Source: Bacteroidales bacterium (GTDB lineage: Bacteria; Bacteroidota; Bacteroidia; Bacteroidales; UBA4181). From it: a stretch of DNA of 11,487 bases. Both the position numbers and the translations under genes were made by a program. Shown one piece after another: positions 1 through 5,975 of this stretch (within the stretch, counting starts at the first letter, position 1; each line of letters starts with the position of its first letter). The stretch lies in assembly GCA_031259205.1 (NCBI GenBank), contig JAIRLS010000355.1, positions 1 to 11,487 of the forward strand, read 5' to 3'. Below the pieces are notes generated by a model that saw only the letters and a list, made by a program, of their open reading frames with translations, was not told the origin of the DNA and made no database searches.

Positions 1-14
1 CTGACCGGCGGAAA

Positions 15-214
15 GGAGGCCTCCCGCAGCAGTGCGGCTGCCTGAATTGAAAATTCAGGCAGAAGAAGTTATGGAGAGGCTTCCGCAGGTCGTTGACCTG
101 CGGTTATGAAAGTTACGTCCTTTCAGGACGTTCCACTTTCTCCAAAGCGGATGGCTTTTCAGACGCACGCCGTGCGTCTCTACATTCGTGCCTTCAGGCG
201 CACGCCGTGCGTCT
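15..214. repeat. Chain of short palindromes with three-base loops
   Basis: Successive inverted repeats can be read directly: GGAGGCCTCC (15-24, no loop); CCGCA/TGCGG (24-37, loop GCAG); 9-bp perfect arms GCCTGAATT/AATTCAGGC (40-60, loop GAA); 9-bp perfect arms CCGCAGGTC/GACCTGCGG (83-103, loop GTT); 7-bp arms ACGTCCT/AGGACGT (115-131, loop TTC); 8-bp arms AGACGCAC/GTGCGTCT (161-179, loop GCC); and the same arms with one G-T pair (196-214, loop GCC). No hairpin is followed by a T-run, so these are not ordinary intrinsic terminators. They resemble REP-like, dispersed noncoding palindromes; that class assignment is inference. Confidence 0.75.
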
Positions 215-223
215 CTACATTCG
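158..223. repeat. Two tandem 31-bp direct repeats, each carrying a palindrome
   Basis: Positions 158-188 and 193-223 are the same 31 bases apart from one A/G difference, with a period of 35. Each copy holds the AGACGCAC-GCC-GTGCGTCT palindrome (GGCGCAC in the second) followed by CTACATTCG. Shorter echoes of the tail (ATTCGCGC, ATTCGTGC) continue to about 250. I remember similar AGACGCAC...GTGCGTCTCTAC palindromes as multi-copy intergenic sequences in other bacteria, but I cannot check copy number here. Confidence 0.8.
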
Positions 224-313
224 CGCATTCGTGCATTCGTGCCTTCGCGCTATAGTGGAGGTCAGAAGAATTGTTTTTCATAGCGCCTCAAAAAAAGAAT
301 TAACCCAAAAACG

Positions 314-343
314 GTTGGTTTTAAAAAATCTTTCGTAATTTTG
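314..343 (+). promoter_or_regulatory. Bacteroidota-type promoter for the 580-aa gene
   Basis: A -7 box TAATTTTG (336-343) fits the consensus TAnnTTTG. A GTTG at 314-317 lies 18 bases upstream, close to the TTTG-N19 arrangement of the -33 box. Transcription would start near 350, leaving a leader of about 25 bases before the start codon at 375. Confidence 0.55.
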
Positions 344-374
344 TCCCCCTGAAAAAAGACGTATTAAAAAGACT

Positions 375-2117
375 TTGAAAACCTTGCCAACAGAAATACC
401 TCACAGGGAACTCGAAAAATATTCGTCGGCTTACACGCTGTCCGACATGGAAATCTTTATCTTTCCGGAATTGTTCTATTCATTGGTACTTGCCAACATC
501 ATGTCGCCGGAGATATGGAAATGGCGCGAAGATTGCTGGTTTGCCGACATCGAAAAGCGATCGTTCACCTACAAAATCAACCGTGTCAAACAGTATATCA
601 TGGATCATTTTGTGTTTAACCTCGACCTCGATACGTGGGGAATGACGGATAAACAGCGGGAAATGGCGCGTTTCGACAGTTTCATTGATGCGGAAAGCCT
701 GCGCCAAAGCAATGCCCTGTTCGGTTACGAAGGCGACAGATATTATTTCGATATGGATATCCGGAGGCATTTCGGCCTGGACAAATATACCGCCGACGAC
801 ATTCCTTACTGGAAAACGGAAACCGTAGAAGCCATGACTGCTTTCCGGCACAAAGAGGGTTACAGCACGGGAGCAGGCGAATGTGTATCGCTGTCGTCGC
901 TATATGCGGCCGCCATGTTTATCGTAGGACGCATTTCGCTGGAAAAAATTTTCCTGATAGCAACGCCTCTTCATTCACAAAACTTTATTACCGAACGCGA
1001 CGGTATTCTCACCAACAACCGGCGAATCGTCACCAAAACGATGTGGTACAACGGCACCGAGTTGTCCGCCAAAGCGCGTCGCGCTATTGAAAACGAAAAA
1101 ATTACCATCGTTTCACATATTTCGGGTTACATCCATACGCTGTACCCCAAAGCCACTATTGCACCGCAGGAATATCACAGGTTTGAAAAGAAACTGCGCG
1201 AATATCTCACTGCCGGATTCACTTTCGAGATATTTATCAATTTCTTAAGAACGGAAAGCGAATTTTGGAATTGTTTCCAGTACCGGCACGAACGCAATAA
1301 CAAAATTTGCTACATCGACCTGAAAACCATTTTCCACTATGAACATTCCAGCAAAAATAAATTCACAAGCGACAGCCGCAAAGCCCTGTTCGAAGAGATA
1401 GACGCCCGCGATTTCTATTTTACGCCGGAAGATAACTGCATCGTCATTAATGATTTTGAAAATTTCCTTAACGAAAACCCGCAGTTAAGCTTCGATGAAA
1501 AAGCTGATTTCTTTGTCCATCACATCATGCCCGAACGTTGCGACCGTATGCGCGATATGTTTCAGAAAATGAAGAAATTCGTCCATACAGCCCCTCGCTT
1601 ACCTGCCGCCGACAAGGAATTTATCGCCGAACCGCCCTTACGCCTCACTATCGAACAGACACGTGAAGAAATCATAGCCCACATCACTGAAATGGTGCCG
1701 GTGAACGAATTTGCACGATTGGCGCAATACGCTTACCGTCAAATGGACGGCCTGTCGTGGACGCCCTTCGTGAAAGCCGCCATCGAACGGAATCCGGTCT
1801 GTGCGGAAGGACTGAAAGGGAAAAGCACGGACGAGGCTTTTGAAATCCTTTTGCGCATGGACAACAAATCCATTTACAGCAATCAGCGCCTTGCACAACC
1901 CGATGAAGTCTGGAATTTCGGACGCGGCGACGGCGCAGAAAAAGTGTTTGTCCTGGCAAATCATGCCTGCGCCGCTTCGCCCGGGCTGATCGACATTAAT
2001 ATTGCCGACGGACAAGCCGTATTGAAAACAGGCTGTAAATCTTACACTTTTGTTTCTACTAAAGAATTAAACAAACACCTCACTGTCGCCGGCGGGACAA
2101 TTGAAGAAATGCCCTGA
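375..2117 (+). CDS. Uncharacterised 580-aa protein with a possible transglutaminase-like core
   Basis: I do not recognise a named family. The protein has no signal peptide or clear membrane helix and looks cytoplasmic. The most suggestive part is residues 167-215: Cys170 in GAGECVSLSSLYAAA, then His200 in PLHSQNF, then Asp209 in ERDG with Asn214/215 close behind. The order and spacing Cys at the head of a helix, His on a strand about 30 residues later, then Asp is what transglutaminase/protease-like folds show; the assignment is inference and low in certainty. Aromatic- and His-rich stretches (residues 45-160, 290-390) have no motif I know. The start is a TTG at 375, chosen because no ATG or GTG in frame lies between the promoter and it; the next in-frame Met is residue 25 (447). 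It stands alone, about 380 bases from the next gene, with its own promoter. Confidence 0.8.
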   Translation: MKTLPTEIPHRELEKYSSAYTLSDMEIFIFPELFYSLVLANIMSPEIWKWREDCWFADIEKRSFTYKINRVKQYIMDHFVFNLDLDTWGMTDKQREMARFDSFIDAESLRQSNALFGYEGDRYYFDMDIRRHFGLDKYTADDIPYWKTETVEAMTAFRHKEGYSTGAGECVSLSSLYAAAMFIVGRISLEKIFLIATPLHSQNFITERDGILTNNRRIVTKTMWYNGTELSAKARRAIENEKITIVSHISGYIHTLYPKATIAPQEYHRFEKKLREYLTAGFTFEIFINFLRTESEFWNCFQYRHERNNKICYIDLKTIFHYEHSSKNKFTSDSRKALFEEIDARDFYFTPEDNCIVINDFENFLNENPQLSFDEKADFFVHHIMPERCDRMRDMFQKMKKFVHTAPRLPAADKEFIAEPPLRLTIEQTREEIIAHITEMVPVNEFARLAQYAYRQMDGLSWTPFVKAAIERNPVCAEGLKGKSTDEAFEILLRMDNKSIYSNQRLAQPDEVWNFGRGDGAEKVFVLANHACAASPGLIDINIADGQAVLKTGCKSYTFVSTKELNKHLTVAGGTIEEMP

Positions 2118-2446
2118 CCCCGTCAAATACAGTTGGCCGAAAGTCATGGAAGTGCCTGATTTGCACCTTTGAGCGACGCTATTTTTGAAGATGTGCATTT
2201 ATCATTGAAAATTCATATCAAGTTGGCCGGACGTTCTTTCAAGTTAAAAAAACGGAAACGGTATTGACGACGTTTGTACGGAGAATCGGCATAAGATTCA
2301 AAAAAATGGACAAGCCCTTTTTCTCCTGATTTCTGCAATGCTTATCAATAAAGTGAAATAGAGCAAGTCGTCAAATTTTACCGGATCGCAGTGTTATTAT
2401 GGAATATCTGTGCATGCGTATTCTCGGAAAATATTTCGGTTTATAT
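2118..2446. other. Gene-free stretch between the 580-aa gene and the MFS gene
   Basis: About 330 bases with no open frame that looks coding and no clear terminator hairpin. The only structure seen is a pair of AGTTGGCCG 9-mers at 2131-2139 and 2221-2229, exactly 90 bases apart, with partly similar flanks (GAAAGTC versus GACGTTC after them). It could be a remnant of decayed sequence or an upstream regulatory region; nothing decides. Confidence 0.5.
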
Positions 2447-2477
2447 TTTGTTGAATCATATCCTCGTCGTATCTTTG
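2447..2477 (+). promoter_or_regulatory. Consensus Bacteroidota promoter for the MFS gene
   Basis: TTTG at 2447-2450, exactly 19 bases of spacer, then TATCTTTG at 2470-2477. This is a perfect match to the TTTG-N19-TAnnTTTG promoter of the primary sigma factor in Bacteroidota. Transcription would start near 2484, only about 15 bases before the ATG at 2499. It settles the start codon, since a longer reading from 2391 would begin upstream of the promoter. Confidence 0.8.
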
Positions 2478-2498
2478 CGCCATATCATTAAATACATT

Positions 2499-3896
2499 AT
2501 GGCAAACAATTTACGAAATTCGAGAGGAATGCGATGGTTCGTGCTATCGCTGGTATCCTTTACCATGTTGTGCATGTACTATCTGGCAGACCTTATGGCG
2601 CCGCTGGAAGAGCGTCTTCAGGCAAATCTGTTGTGGAGCGGCGGCGACTATGGTTTTTTCACCAGCGGGTATGGCTGGTTCAACGTGTTTCTGCTGATGC
2701 TGGTGTTCAGCGGGATGATTCTGGACAAGATGGGTACGCGGTTTACGGGCATATTGTCCATTGTAATCATGATTGTCGGCGCATCGGTGAAATACTGGGG
2801 TATTTCGGGGAATTTGGAAGGAACGGTACAACTGAGCATCGGCAGTTGGGAGGTGTTGTCGCCTCATGCCATGTCGGCGGCAGTGGCGGGGCTGGGTTTT
2901 GCGATTTTCGGCGTGGGGTGCGAGATGTTCGGCATCTCGGCCAACAAAGCCATTGTGCGGTGGTTTCGCGGGAAAGAGATGGCACTGGCTATCGGACTGA
3001 ACACCTCCACAGGCCGTATCGGTACGGCTCTGGCCATGTTTACCCCTATTCCGCTGGTGAAAATGACGGGCAGCCTGAGCATGCCGATACTTATTGCATT
3101 GCTGGCGCTTTGCATGGGATTGCTGGTTTTTATTCTTTTTACCATGTTCGACCGCCGGCTGGACCGGGAAGAAAGGGAAACGGGCAGTACCGTCGCCGAT
3201 CGCTTCAAGTTTTCGGATATTGTGGATATTGCCAAAAACCGGGGATTCTGGTATATTACCGTGTTGTGCGTTCTTTTCTATTCTGCGGTTTTCCCGTTTA
3301 TCAAGTTTGCCGTGAAACTGATTAGCCAAAAATTTGACATATCCGACCATTTTGCCGGTTATATCCCTGCCTTGCTTCCGGCAGCCGCGCTTTTACTGAC
3401 GCCTGTTTTCGGAAGCCTTTACGACAAGCGGGGCAAAGGGGCAACGATCATGCTTGCCGGTTCGTGTTTGCTGGTGGTGGTGCATTTGCTTTTCTCCATT
3501 CCTTCGTTGAACAATTTTTATGCGGCCATCGCGCTGGTGATGCTGCTGGGTATCGCTTTTGCCATGGTGCCGTCGGCGATGTGGCCATCGGTGGCCAAGA
3601 TTATTCCCGAAAAGAAACTCGGCACCGCCTATGCCATCACTTTCTGGGTGCAAAACTGGGGATTGATGGGCGTGCCGTTGCTCATCGGCCATATTAGGGA
3701 CAAGTACTGCATTGCAGACACCGTGACCAAGATAGTGGACGGACAGGAAAAAACCGTGTCCATTTACCATTATACCATTCCCATGCTCATTTTTGCCTGT
3801 TTCGGCGTACTGGCCATCCTTTTTTCCATCCTGCTGAAGAAGGAGGACAAAAAGAAAGGCTATGGACTTGAATTGCCGAACATGTCCCGAAAATAA
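2499..3896 (+). CDS. MFS transporter, MFSD1-like
   Basis: A 465-residue inner-membrane transporter of the major facilitator superfamily, with about 12 hydrophobic helices in two halves separated by a charged loop (residues 217-247). The loop between helices 2 and 3 carries motif A as GMILDKMGTR (72-81), and its echo in the second half is GSLYDKRGKG (305-314). The C-terminal half has MWPSVAKIIPEKKLGTAYAI (361-380) followed by QNWGLMGVPLLIG, which reads like the corresponding part of eukaryotic MFSD1, a lysosomal dipeptide exporter. A peptide or related organic substrate is therefore a guess; substrate cannot be read from sequence. The ATG at 2499 is chosen over an in-frame ATG-less extension from 2391 because the promoter lies between them. 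The helix 11-12 loop (400-422) is unusually polar. The gene is monocistronic and ends at a shared terminator. Confidence 0.88.
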   Translation: MANNLRNSRGMRWFVLSLVSFTMLCMYYLADLMAPLEERLQANLLWSGGDYGFFTSGYGWFNVFLLMLVFSGMILDKMGTRFTGILSIVIMIVGASVKYWGISGNLEGTVQLSIGSWEVLSPHAMSAAVAGLGFAIFGVGCEMFGISANKAIVRWFRGKEMALAIGLNTSTGRIGTALAMFTPIPLVKMTGSLSMPILIALLALCMGLLVFILFTMFDRRLDREERETGSTVADRFKFSDIVDIAKNRGFWYITVLCVLFYSAVFPFIKFAVKLISQKFDISDHFAGYIPALLPAAALLLTPVFGSLYDKRGKGATIMLAGSCLLVVVHLLFSIPSLNNFYAAIALVMLLGIAFAMVPSAMWPSVAKIIPEKKLGTAYAITFWVQNWGLMGVPLLIGHIRDKYCIADTVTKIVDGQEKTVSIYHYTIPMLIFACFGVLAILFSILLKKEDKKKGYGLELPNMSRK

Positions 3897-3916
3897 AAGG
3901 ATCGTGCAGGTACAAT

Positions 3917-3943
3917 AAAAAAGCCGACTTTGCGTCGGCTTTT
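3917..3943. terminator. Bidirectional intrinsic terminator
   Basis: Perfect 10-bp arms AAAAGCCGAC (3919-3928) and GTCGGCTTTT (3934-3943) around a TTTGC loop. Read on the plus strand it ends the MFS transcript, 22 bases after its stop, with a run of four T. Read on the minus strand it ends the RRM-protein transcript, 8 bases after its stop, with six T (3922-3917). It therefore serves two convergent genes. Confidence 0.9.
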
Positions 3944-3950
3944 ACTTGGC

Positions 3951-4286
3951 TTACCACCGTTTGTTTTGCCTGTCATTGCGGCCGTAACCGCCGCCATGAC
4001 CGCGAAATCCTCCGCCGTGGCCGGAATTGCCCCGAGGACGCTCCTCACGGGGACGCGCTTCGTTCACAGTAAGCACTTTACCATCGTGCTCAACTTGGTT
4101 GAGCTCGGAAATCGCCTTGAGGGACGCCTCGTTATCCGGCATCTCAACAAAACCGAAACCTCTTGACCTACCGGTATATTTATCGGTAATCACTTTAGCT
4201 GAAGAAACTTCTCCATATTCTTCGAACAACTGTCTCAAATCATCGTCTTCAACTCTGAAATTCAAATTCGAAATATAAATATTCAT
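3951..4286 (-). CDS. Small RRM RNA-binding protein with glycine-rich tail
   Basis: A 111-residue single-RRM protein. RNP2 is IYISNL (3-8, Tyr4 as the stacking aromatic) and RNP1 is RGFGFVEM (42-49, Phe44 and Phe46), so the RNA-binding face is intact. Residues 86-111 form a Gly/His/Arg/Asn-rich tail (GHGGGFRGHGGGYGR) of the sort that adds nonspecific RNA affinity. Proteins of this shape are abundant in Bacteroidota and cyanobacteria, where they bind single-stranded RNA and, in Bacteroides, act as global post-transcriptional regulators. The frame stays open upstream to 4403, but the Met at 4286 is the start because the RRM fold begins there and the upstream residues are not RRM-like. Its gene converges on the MFS gene and is divergent from asnS, with a leader of roughly 100 bases that may be used for autoregulation. 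Confidence 0.92.
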   Translation of the reverse strand: MNIYISNLNFRVEDDDLRQLFEEYGEVSSAKVITDKYTGRSRGFGFVEMPDNEASLKAISELNQVEHDGKVLTVNEARPREERPRGNSGHGGGFRGHGGGYGRNDRQNKRW

Positions 4287-4330
4287 TAAAAAATTAGATA
4301 AAATAAATAAAAAAATTAACTCTTTTAGTT

Positions 4331-4366
4331 GAAAACAGTGACGAAAACGGTAGTATTTACGAAAAC
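4331..4366 (-). promoter_or_regulatory. Triplicated GTTTTC motif in the RRM-gene leader
   Basis: On the minus strand the leader carries GTTTTCGT twice (complement of 4359-4366 and 4341-4348, period 18) and GTTTTC once more (4336-4331). They lie between the putative transcription start near 4394 and the ATG at 4286, in otherwise AT-rich sequence. U-rich repeats in the leader of an RNA-binding protein gene are plausible self-binding sites, but this is inference. Confidence 0.35.
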
Positions 4367-4400
4367 TATGATTTTGATCCAAATATTCCCAACAATTTCG

Positions 4401-4408
4401 CAAAGATA
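4401..4408 (-). promoter_or_regulatory. Putative -7 box for the RRM gene
   Basis: Reading the minus strand, TATCTTTG (complement of 4401-4408) matches TAnnTTTG exactly and is identical to the -7 box of the MFS gene. No good TTTG lies 19 bases upstream, so the -33 side is weak. If used, it gives a leader of about 108 bases. Confidence 0.5.
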
Positions 4409-4440
4409 TAACATTTTATAATTCCATCTTCATTTCATCG

Positions 4441-4452
4441 TTTTTTTTTTTT
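4441..4452. repeat. Run of twelve T
   Basis: An uninterrupted T12 tract between the two divergent promoters of the RRM gene and asnS. It lies close to the upstream side of the RRM-gene promoter and could vary in length by slippage or act as a bend or UP-like element. No function is shown. Confidence 0.6.
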
Positions 4453-4486
4453 AAAATAAAAATTGAAATGAAAAAAATATCCTGAT

Positions 4487-4521
4487 TTTGCATGGATTGT
4501 ATCGTAAAAATCATACTTTTG
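4487..4521 (+). promoter_or_regulatory. Putative promoter for asnS-rpoN-rlmD
   Basis: TACTTTTG (4514-4521) matches the -7 consensus TAnnTTTG. A TTTG at 4487-4490 lies 23 bases upstream rather than 19, so the -33 match is imperfect. Transcription would start near 4528. An AAGGAA at 4545-4550, six bases before the ATG, is a rare Shine-Dalgarno-like sequence for this phylum. Confidence 0.55.
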
Positions 4522-4556
4522 TGATTTAAATTAATTACATAAATAAGGAATAAATA

Positions 4557-5954
4557 ATGAAGGAACGTGAAAGGCTTAGGATTAAGGAGCTTTTGGGCGG
4601 CGGTGTTGCAGAAGGAAGCGACGTATCGGTAAAAGGATGGGTAAGAACGAAACGCGGCAACAAGAACGTTGCCTTTTTAGCGGTTAACGACGGTTCGATC
4701 ATTCATAATTTGCAAATAGTGGCGGACGTCGAGAAGTTGGATAACGAATTGAAGAAAATCACTACCGGTTCGTGTATCGCTGTTTCCGGGAAACTGGTAA
4801 CCTCAAGCGGACAGGGGCAAAGCGTTGAAGTGCATGCCGACTCGATAGAATTGTACGGCGCCGCCCCCCCCGACAGCTATCCTTTACAGAAGAAAGGCCA
4901 TACCCTTGAATTTCTCCGCGAGATAGCTCATCTTCGTCCACGCACCAATACCTTCGGCGCTGTGTTTCGGATTCGTCATGCAATGGCTTTCGCGATTCAC
5001 AAATATTTCAACGATCGAGGCTTCTACTGCCTTCACACGCCTATCATTACCGGTTCCGACGCCGAAGGAGCGGGCGCCATGTTCCACGTTACCGCATTTG
5101 AACTTGACCGCATCCCCCGCAACAGCGACGGGAACGTGGATTATACGCAGGATTTCTTCGGACGTTCGGCCAACCTTACCGTTTCGGGACAACTGGAGGG
5201 CGAACTCGGCGCCATGGCGCTGGGAAAAATCTACACCTTCGGCCCCACCTTCCGCGCCGAAAATTCCAATACGCCGCGACATCTCTCCGAATTTTGGATG
5301 ATTGAGCCGGAGATGGCTTTTTACGAAATTTCAGACAATATGGATTCGGCGGAAGATTTCCTCAAATACCTGATCCGCTATGCCCTCGAAAATTGCAGCA
5401 GCGACCTGGAATTTTTAACCCAAATGTATGACAGGGAACTGACGGAACGGCTACATTCGGTAGTAGAAAAGGAATTTGTACGCCTTACCTACACGGAAGG
5501 AGTGAAAATCCTCGAACAGTCGGGACAGCCGTTTGAATTTCCGGTCGGTTGGGGCATTGACCTGCAATCGGAGCATGAACGTTATCTGGTGGAAAAACAT
5601 TTCCGGAAACCTGTCATCCTGACGGATTACCCGCGAGAAATCAAAGCCTTCTACATGAAGCAGAACGATGACGGAAAAACCGTACGCGCCATGGACGTAC
5701 TCTTTCCGAAAATAGGAGAAATTATCGGCGGCTCGCAACGCGAAGACGATTATGTCAAACTGAAAACCCGCATGAAAGAACTGAGCATACCCGAAAAAGA
5801 CATGTGGTGGTATCTCGAAACACGAAAATTCGGCACCGCGCCACACAGCGGATTCGGATTGGGCTTCGAACGTCTGTTGCTTTTTGTCACCGGAATGACC
5901 AATATCCGGGATGTGATCCCATTTCCGAGAACGCCTAAAAACGCAGAATTTTAA
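4557..5954 (+). CDS. asnS: Asparaginyl-tRNA synthetase
   Basis: Charges tRNA-Asn with asparagine using ATP in the cytoplasm. The 465 residues match the usual length for bacterial AsnS. An N-terminal OB-fold anticodon-binding domain (about 20-105, with VSVKGWVRTKRGNKNVAFL and NDGS) is followed by a class IIb catalytic core. Motif 2 is at 231-252 (FRAENSNTPRHLSEF, then MIEPEM), and motif 3 is GFGLGFERLL (432-441, with the ATP-binding Arg439). The C-terminus RDVIPFPRTPKNAEF is typical. The asparagine-specific reading rather than aspartate is supported by FRAENSNTPRHLSEFWMIEPE; AspRS usually has RDEDxRADRQPEFTQ at this point. First gene of a likely three-gene operon with rpoN 21 bases downstream. 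A C8 run at 4864-4871 sits inside the frame, which remains intact. Confidence 0.97.
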   Translation: MKERERLRIKELLGGGVAEGSDVSVKGWVRTKRGNKNVAFLAVNDGSIIHNLQIVADVEKLDNELKKITTGSCIAVSGKLVTSSGQGQSVEVHADSIELYGAAPPDSYPLQKKGHTLEFLREIAHLRPRTNTFGAVFRIRHAMAFAIHKYFNDRGFYCLHTPIITGSDAEGAGAMFHVTAFELDRIPRNSDGNVDYTQDFFGRSANLTVSGQLEGELGAMALGKIYTFGPTFRAENSNTPRHLSEFWMIEPEMAFYEISDNMDSAEDFLKYLIRYALENCSSDLEFLTQMYDRELTERLHSVVEKEFVRLTYTEGVKILEQSGQPFEFPVGWGIDLQSEHERYLVEKHFRKPVILTDYPREIKAFYMKQNDDGKTVRAMDVLFPKIGEIIGGSQREDDYVKLKTRMKELSIPEKDMWWYLETRKFGTAPHSGFGLGFERLLLFVTGMTNIRDVIPFPRTPKNAEF

Positions 5955-5975
5955 ATTATCTTAAAACCAATCACC

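Larger units (their letters stand above)
1..335. other. Gene-free stretch rich in hairpins, left of the 580-aa gene
   Basis: About 335 bases without a believable gene. An 81-codon open frame on the plus strand (93-338) runs straight through several palindromes and has low-complexity, Cys/Arg/His-rich content, so I treat it as chance. What the stretch does hold is a chain of short inverted repeats (15-214), a near-perfect 31-bp direct repeat (158-188 and 193-223), and small variants of ATTCGTGC/ATTCGCGC at 220-250. The promoter of the next gene begins right after it. Confidence 0.7.

Noticed and set aside
158..250. CRISPR-like array of repeats
   Set aside because: Only two full copies, separated by just 4 bases, with no spacer-length unique sequence between them and no cas genes in the window.
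93..338. 81-codon open frame on the plus strand
   Set aside because: It runs through four palindromes and a direct repeat, has repeated low-complexity residues, and overlaps the promoter of the next gene; no recognisable protein features.
522..537. TGGCGC-N5-TTGCT, a near-perfect sigma-54 (-24/-12) promoter sequence
   Set aside because: It lies inside the 580-aa coding region (codons for WREDCW) with no gene starting after it in the same direction for nearly 2 kb; most likely a chance match.
2391..2498. 36-codon N-terminal extension of the MFS protein
   Set aside because: A consensus promoter (2447-2477) lies within it, and the MFS fold starts right after the ATG at 2499.
2544..3350. Long open frame of 268 codons on the minus strand opposite the MFS gene
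   Set aside because: Composition is dominated by His, Gln, Arg and Asn, typical of an antisense shadow of a membrane protein gene.
4287..4403. 39-codon N-terminal extension of the RRM protein
   Set aside because: The -7 box overlaps its first codon, the extra residues do not look like a domain, and the RRM begins exactly at the Met at 4286.
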